This document shows, piece by piece, positions 17,576-22,492 of a stretch of DNA of 22,492 nucleotides. Each line of letters starts with the position of its first letter. The stretch's first letter is position 1. Both the position numbers and the translations under genes were made by a program. This stretch comes from Hypsibius dujardini (taxonomy: Eukaryota > Tardigrada > Eutardigrada > Parachela > Hypsibiidae): contig LRSR01013360.1 in NCBI GenBank assembly GCA_001579985.1, positions 1 through 22,492 on the forward strand. Reading direction: 5' to 3'. The notes under the pieces were generated by a model. The model was not told the origin of the DNA and made no database searches. It saw only the letters and a program-made list of their open reading frames with translations.

Positions 17576-17961
17576 TCATATGCCGACAAATCCAATCCCA
17601 TGCCATTTCATTGGGGCTATCGGATCATTGGAACCAGAAACTCTAACACCGTAACCTGTAAAAAAGGTATCAGTGTATCAATCCGTATCCTTGTTTATAT
17701 TTTTGTTTGTTAGCGTAGATTGTAGATTGGGTTTTAGGGGTCGCAGCAAAACATATGTTGGCGAGCAGGTAGCGTAGAACGAGGTAACGGAGGGTCAGCT
17801 GGACAATTGACAAACAAATAATTAGTTGATAAGATTTTACCAGCCCCATATTTCTTTTTCGGTCTTATTTCTACATATTCTTTTTCCTTCTCGACGCCCT
17901 CACCAGGCTTCACCAGTTTTGCGATTGGAATTGTCTCCTTAGATCCGGAATTTTCGATCAT
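17576..17961 (-). CDS. two-exon gene for a 66-aa small basic protein, family unknown
   Basis: Exons 17961-17841 (40 codons plus G) and 17655-17576 (GT plus 25 codons and TGA). The donor is gtaaaa and the acceptor ttttttacag, with a 185-base intron joining in phase 1 at a glycine. The start is closed by an in-frame TAA five codons upstream with no AG in between. The N-terminal part is charged: MIENSGSKETIPIAKLVKPG, EGVEKEKEYVEIRPKKKY. Exon 2 is glycine- and aromatic-rich (GYGVRVSGSNDPIAPMKWHG, IGFVGI). There is no signal peptide or membrane helix. I recognise no family. The alternative reading of exon 1 straight through the donor gives a longer frame (to 17734) but loses the fitting second exon. 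It sits between two transposon relics and could conceivably derive from one, but an intron with consensus sites argues for a host gene. Confidence 0.6.
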
Positions 17962-18570
17962 GTCAAAAAGAAATTAATTATGTTTTTCAAAAAAATAATA
18001 GTTCGAGCATTTCGTTGTCCACATCGGCTGTTGCGAAGGTGTCATTTCCCTTGCCCTAACCGTCGGCTTTGAACCGGTATGGGCGCGTCGTTTTCGTTTA
18101 TTGGAACAAAAATTTATAATTTTTACAAAAACGATAGGCTTGTGATTCTGTTCCTAATGGTATTGAACTTTAAAATCTTTTACTTCACCAATATTTTCAA
18201 TCATTCTACAAAATTCGTGCCAACAATGCAGAAAATTTTTGGCAATCCCTAAGCCTGGATTTGCCCTTCAACTTTCAGTTCGCAAAGTGATGAAAGTAAA
18301 ATGTAATCTCCCACTGAAAAATATACTTCTTCTTTTGCGTGGATGTACGGAGCACCTTGTCGTGGTTGGCGTTGACTCGTTTCTGAAAATTTTTTGGGTC
18401 TGGCCAACCATTTTTTGTGTTATTTCAGTCAATAGGAAAGACGGAAACGCACTCTTATACAAGTTCGGATGGTGAACATTTTGTCGTTTCTTGTTTTCAG
18501 ATGTTGAAATTTTAAACCGCATGAGGTGCCGTGCAATCTCAATTGCAATGATTTGATGAAATTAGAAGCT
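17962..18570. other. 5' flank of the 66-aa gene and unassigned DNA
   Basis: A locally GC-richer patch at 18010-18095 may be the promoter or leader of the 66-residue gene. Frames at 18239-18475 (+) and 18268-18522 (-) overlap each other and show no motif. They may belong to the 3' end of the adjacent retroelement, but I found no repeat matching the far side (22250-22492) that would mark long terminal repeats. Confidence 0.3.
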
Positions 18571-18930
18571 TAAGGTTACTACAATGGTCCCGTTCGTTCG
18601 TTCTTTCAAATCATTGGCTCGAGATCGTAAGTTGTCTTGGTGGTTTGGGACGTACCCATTCGTTTGAGGATTCATAGCATCAGGGATTTTAAAAACTGCG
18701 TTTCTCGGTCCGACACCGGCACGGGCGGTTCACATCGGCGTAGAACAAGCTGTTTTACGTAGAATGCGGCGACAGTGGCGGAAGTTAGGGTTTTCATAGC
18801 CTGCGTCTCCACACACTCGGTGAGCAAAAAAATTGCAACAACGTTTTTAGAACAGTTGGTTTCATGTACTCGATGCTGATCATGTGGAAGAGTCCGGCAA
18901 CCGGAATGGACTGAAGGAACTCTCCTGTTC
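18570..18930 (-). pseudogene. integrase relic with internal deletions
   Basis: FLQSIPVAGLFHMISIEYMK (about 18858-18922) matches L.PIPV...PF..IG(I/V)D(Y/F)(M)GP, with the first catalytic Asp changed to Glu. ECVETQAMKTLTSATVAAFY and VSDRETQF (18690-18825) match the (T)K(W)(V)E(A)..... and (S)D.GTQF blocks with the second Asp. MNPQTNG (18655-18675) matches (Y)HPQTNG. The zinc-binding HHCC domain before the core and about 50 residues between DRETQF and PQTNG are missing, so the enzyme is dead. Confidence 0.7.
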
Positions 18931-19039
18931 TTATTGGTTAATTTTTAAAATGCTAGAGATTCGTCCTCGACTTACGCCGCGGCAAAAGACGTCGTCCTTC
19001 TGCATTTGTTGGATATTGCTGGTCGACTAAACGGGCTGA

Positions 19040-19250
19040 CCACTGGAGAGCATTCGGTTCATCCGTCAACAATATACAACTGAAGGAGCTCCACCCACGT
19101 CGCCAGCCAATTCTTCGCGCTTTTCAGTTTGTAAAGGTTTATCAAAGCGTTGTGGTTAGTAACGATACCGCACCCAGTCCGAAGGTTGACGCATTGATTT
19201 TCAGAACCAGCTCTAACGCCGCATTAAAATGATAAAGGATTGATGCGTTA
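19040..19250 (-). pseudogene. RNase H relic
   Basis: HFNAALELVLKINASTFGLG (about 19170-19235) fits the ....(L)..DAS..G(L)GAVL block of Gypsy RNase H. The catalytic Asp is replaced by Asn (INAS). The tethered end appears as NHNALINLYKLKSAKNWLAT (about 19070-19150), where TDH..L..L....SPRLARW is expected. The pieces are in different frames. Confidence 0.6.
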
Positions 19251-19389
19251 GGTAGCATGATCTTTACGGTTTTCCAGCTGGTTTTGCGAGACGTGCTGTG
19301 CCAATGAAGTTTTGACTAACACAGCGTCCTTTAGAAGCGGTGGCTTGCGTACCATCACTCTGTTTTGATTGACGGAGATTCCTCTGCAA

Positions 19390-20110
19390 TCATCGGTGTG
19401 CCCCAAAGAAGTCTTGTTGTCGGGCGTAGAAGCATTTGCTGGGTTTATTTTTAAGCATCTCCTCCAAGTGATCCAAGTGTTTGTCGAGTGTTTCAAAACA
19501 AATTTGGATATCATCGAGGTAGACGACACACATCTTCCATTTCAGGTTTGCGAAGCTCTCTTCTATTAACCGAAAGAAATTAACCGGGTTGTTGCAGAGG
19601 CCCAATGGCATTACCAAGAATTCGTAAGAACTATTTGGGGTGCAGAAGCTTGTTTTGGCGGTCAAGGCTTCGTCAACTTGGACTTTCCAAAAGTCTGAAA
19701 ACAGATCGATCTGTGTCGACCAAAAGCATTTTTCATTGCGTCGAGACATTCGTTGATGCGGACCAGAGGGTACTAGTGCTTAACGGTCCGCTGGTTGAAG
19801 TCTTCGTAGTGGTGAGTGCGCCCATCAGATTCGAAATTACAATGGGCATTCTTCAGCTAGTTCACTAATTTACACATTGAATGTTATCTTAACGGATTAT
19901 AGAAAATCTTGCTTGATTTGCAATGCAATTCGTTTTTACTATAACTTTTGAATTTTTACTGCCAGTAAACTTTCGCTTCTTATTAACCCCTGCGCTTTTG
20001 GGTCGTCGGATGCGAACGCCGACAGCAGTCTTCTGCAAACCGCAGGGTCCCGTCTTTTTTTCTGACGAGAAGGACGTTTTAGTCACAGACATGGTTGAAT
20101 AGCCTTCATG
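19390..20110 (-). pseudogene. reverse transcriptase relic with YLDD
   Basis: N-terminal motif VLLVRKKDGTLRF at about 20040-20075. After an insertion, YPLVRINECLDAM near 19750. After a frameshift, the palm: FWSTQIDLFSDFWKVQVDE, KTSFCTPNSSYEFLVMPLGL, and CVVYLDDIQICFET with the catalytic Asp pair at about 19510-19520. Then HLDHLEEMLK. VMPLGLCN in place of VMPFGL(C/T)N and the YLDD context are typical of Ty3/Gypsy. The palm segment is the best preserved part of the element. The thumb continues in another frame (GISVNQNRV near 19365). Confidence 0.85.
19799..20033. mobile_element. 221-bp insertion in the RT relic flanked by a 7-bp direct repeat
   Basis: AGTCTTC occurs at 19799-19805 and again at 20027-20033. 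On the minus strand the conserved RT sequence breaks off right after the first copy (after ...LRFAED) and resumes in the same frame right after the second (...EDFNQRT). The 221 bases between (19806-20026) have no place in RT. This is the footprint of a transposon insertion with target-site duplication. The insert ends show at most a weak inverted similarity (gtagtggtgag against gctgtcggcg), so its class is open; a 7-8 bp duplication would suit a hAT-like non-autonomous element. Confidence 0.55.
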
Positions 20111-21449
20111 ACTAACATCTCCATCTCCCGTTTTCCGTATATCTTCTTTTTGCCAGTAGAATAATTGTCGCAACGGTTACCTGACGCACCGGTGGTGAAG
20201 ATGTCGATTTTGTGGGTGCTGAAGCTAATACAGCCAATAGGTACATAAGGTGTCGGAAATACGTTTTTACGTCGTTGCAGAATCTCAATGTAGCTAATAT
20301 TTGGTCTTGAGGGAAACACTTGGGTTTTACCTCAATTTTTTCCCACATTTCCGGTTCGTTGATCGGCGATATTCGGTAAATATCTTTCCACGCAGACAAC
20401 AGATAGGCAAATCCTCCTCATCGTCGGTGGTGGCTTTTACGACGCGGTCGGGAAAGAGGATGGTTCTTCTTGTCGTCGGTGGTGGCTTTTACGACACGGT
20501 CGGGAAAGAGGATGGTTCTTCTTGTCGTCGGTGGTTTAGTTTCACTATCTTCACTATTTTCACTATGCCGGTTGTTTGAGACAATGCCTTTCAATTCACC
20601 GGACAGTCCTGTTCTGGATTCAAATAAAATTTCAATTACAATTTCTGCAGCGTGATTATTAATACTAAGCAGATAAAAGGCGCCTACGTTCTGCAGGCGT
20701 TTCAAAAGCAGAGATCCGTTCGTCAAACGAGCTCGTACACCCATGGAAAAGTCATTTAAATTTTTGGCTGATGCCACTAACGGTGTTCCAGATGCTGCTA
20801 TCCAATGTAAAATATGAGAGTCTCGATCGAAGGTAGAACCAGAAAAGAGGAACTGGCTTAAACGGTATGCATTGTTGCCAACTTTCCAACTGCGGGAACA
20901 TCTGCTGAGACTGACTGAAGTGAACGGCAATTGGTTTTGTAGCGGCTGATACGGTGAGTGATACGACATCGCCGACTGTTTCTGCAACATCAGAGACAAA
21001 AGAGCGTATTTTTGGAGGTAATGATAAGTAACTGGTGGGCCTCTGATAATAATATTCTTTACGGTTGGAGTAAACGTATTGATACCCTCCTTTCCCTCCT
21101 TCGCGGCTTACACCACAGCCGGAGCTGAGAAGTCAAACGGAATGGCGTTCCACTTTTCTACAAGATTGGCAAATTGGGAGGCCCTCCGAACCCCACTGGT
21201 TGTTTGGTAGTTTCCGACGGAGCTTGTTGGTCTGCAGTTTTTGTTGTTTCGTCCTGCCTTAAAAAAATCGGTTAAATTTTGTAAGGTCGGCTACCTGCAG
21301 TTTCAAATTGGTCTCTTTCACGACGGCATCGATCTGGTTGGTGGTCGCAGCGGAATAGACGGTGATCGACGCCGATTAAACGAGAGAATCTTTCATTGCC
21401 ATCCGCTAATTTTTAGCTCGTTGGGCGTAATTGTACTTTCTTCCGATGT
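20040..21449 (-). pseudogene. region between gag and RT: possible nucleocapsid/protease remnant
   Basis: Near 21190 a CxxC...H string (PICQSCRKVERH) may be a damaged zinc knuckle. From 20999 down to 20418 a 193-codon frame stays open but shows no clear Asp-Thr/Ser-Gly protease motif. Its C-terminal third consists of a 52-base tandem repeat region translated out of phase. From about 20110 the start of RT is visible as VLLVRKKDGTLRF. The functional assignment of the middle part is unknown. Confidence 0.4.
20422..20541. repeat. 52-bp tandem repeat, two copies plus a partial third
   Basis: Units start at 20422, 20474 and 20526 with cgtcggtggt and run through ttttacgacgcggtcgggaa and gaggatggttcttcttgt. 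The first two differ at one position in the shared part (gacgcgg against gacacgg). As 52 is not a multiple of three, each copy shifts the frame, so it arose after the element lost coding constraint or is itself one of the breaking events. Confidence 0.85.
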
Positions 21450-22241
21450 TTTAGAGTTGGTCCTGGAAGGTGATAAATATGTTGAGCATTTCCGTTACAA
21501 ATTCTGACCTCTGATGTGGTGGGAGACTTTTGAAAATACAGATTGCTTTTTTTCGGTACCGTGAGGGTTCGCCTCGTCGATGTACCGTAATCGGTCGTTG
21601 ACGTATTTGAACGGATTGTTCTCGGTCTGCATCACGCCGGCTCCGAAGAGATTGTCGTCGATTCGGATCTTGCCGAAGAAATGTAAAACAAAATTTCAAG
21701 GTCTCCCAATAAGTGATGTGTTTTTGGATATTATGCCAGTGTAGGGTGGCGCCGTCAAAAGCCAGCTACATGTGACGAATGTAATTATTATTTCATCATT
21801 TGTGGAGGTAGCCGCAGCGCTCAAAACGCATAACGATGTCGTTGGCTTCTTTGTTTAATGCCGCAAAAATAGTTTTTTGATTCTTGATGTGTATGGCCCT
21901 GGAAAAGGTTCATCAGGTCATGCATCATCACGTTAATGGTGTTGTCTTCGTTCTTGTCCATGACGCTTTCGTAATTTTTGCTTGTACGATTGGATTGTCT
22001 TGCTTGTACGGCTGCCAAGAACAAGTTTTGTCACTTCGACCTGGTGACTGCTGCTGAAACCGGTTCTAAACTCCTGATTGGGTCCGAGTTGTTGTTGAGG
22101 AACCGTCGGATAAATTAAAATTCGTTTGGTGATTGACTGAAATAAATCACTCTTTCGACGAATCGTTTTCTGGTTTGCAAAAAATGTTGAACGTCTGTTT
22201 TTGGCGCGGAGTGAACACGTTGTCGCAACCTTCAGATCCAA
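21450..22241 (-). pseudogene. gag relic of the Gypsy-type element
   Basis: Pieces of a capsid-type Gag appear in three frames. ALNKEANDIVMRFERCG (about 21800-21860) fits the F..(R)FE(R)(C/L) helix. FDGATLHWHN with ITYWETLKFCF (about 21690-21765) fits the ...GAA..W......W..LK..F block. NNPFKYVNDRLRYIDEANP with TEKKQSVF (about 21550-21630) fits the .S...Y...........NP..TE block. Frame changes between the pieces show decay. Toward 22241 an open frame rich in Gln, Ser and Arg is probably the N-terminal part. Confidence 0.55.
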
Positions 22242-22492
22242 TTGGAAAGTCTAGAGGGTTAGTTGTCAAAAACAAAATCGATCCCGTCGGTTTTCGAAGG
22301 CAGAACAGGGCGTCTCAGCCTCCCCAGTTAATGGGTTTTCATAATTCTTACAATTTTTCGTTCGATTGTTCTTTGAAACTTTGTTGGAAACCTCGTTTTG
22401 CTGTGAAATTTCAGGACTATAGTTCTGGCAAATGCAGTAACGTAGATTTTCAAAATTTTACGCATATAATTCAAAATAATAATACAATCAAA
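22242..22492. other. flank of the retroelement, nothing recognised
   Basis: This may include the 5' leader of the retroelement (minus strand). I found neither a tRNA-complementary primer site nor a sequence repeated near 18000-18570. No open frame is supported. Confidence 0.3.

Larger units (their letters stand above)
18570..22241 (-). mobile_element. dead Ty3/Gypsy-type retroelement
   Basis: Minus-strand order from high to low coordinates is gag, an unassigned or protease region, reverse transcriptase, RNase H, integrase: the Ty3/Gypsy order. Each part is recognised by short motifs given in the sub-entries. Frameshifts, internal stops, an insertion and at least two deletions in the integrase make it non-functional. 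No long terminal repeats or primer-binding site could be identified, so the true ends may lie outside or be lost. No envelope-like gene was seen. Confidence 0.8.

Noticed and set aside
18239-18522. Overlapping plus and minus ORFs of about 80 codons
   Set aside because: They shadow each other, show no motif, and lie in unassigned flank DNA.
13189-21811. Shared 13-mer acatttgtggagg near 13190 and a similar word near 21800, suggesting a second gag relic
   Set aside because: A match of this length is expected by chance in a window this size and the surrounding peptides do not agree.
1-22492. CRISPR arrays, bacterial operons, tRNA or rRNA genes
   Set aside because: Looked for and not seen; spliced genes show the DNA is eukaryotic nuclear.

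Overview
This looks like nuclear DNA of an invertebrate animal. It is AT-rich, with many short GT..AG introns, acceptors of the ttttcag type, simple repeats inside introns, and transposon relics between genes. The style of the receptor guanylyl cyclase (its divergent extracellular domain and 19 small exons) makes an ecdysozoan likely. A tardigrade of the Hypsibius kind is my best guess from memory of that family; the sequence alone does not prove it.

Layout. At 340-735 (+) is a compact single-exon gene for a 131-residue membrane protein. From 735 to 2535 I see mostly intergenic DNA with two copies of an interspersed repeat ending in a GC-rich block. From 11095 down to 2535 (-) lies one complete receptor-type guanylyl cyclase gene. 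I rebuilt it from 19 exons whose splice phases all agree (about 1089 residues): signal peptide, extracellular ligand-binding domain, one membrane helix, pseudokinase (kinase-homology) domain, coiled coil and class III cyclase domain. All the metal, guanine-selecting and transition-state residues I could check are present. Its introns hold a decayed duplicate of one of its own exons, a fold-back repeat, an inverted pair of the interspersed repeat, and a TGTC microsatellite.

Two small two-exon genes on the minus strand follow. Their exons are too short for simple ORF calling: 12765-12063 (58 residues) and 17961-17576 (66 residues). Both have stop-closed starts, consensus splice sites, matching phases and downstream AATAAA signals. 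I recognise neither family.

Between them, 13.9-17.5 kb holds scattered remains of a protein-primed family B DNA polymerase of the Polinton/Maverick type. The N-terminal blocks are on the minus strand and the polymerase blocks on the plus strand. From about 18.57 kb to 22.24 kb there is a dead Ty3/Gypsy-type retroelement on the minus strand (gag, RT with YLDD, RNase H and integrase pieces). It is broken by frameshifts and deletions and by a 221-bp insertion flanked by a 7-bp direct repeat.

The host genes show no joint pathway. The window reads as a signalling receptor gene plus small orphan genes beside a transposon graveyard. No tRNA, rRNA or CRISPR was seen.
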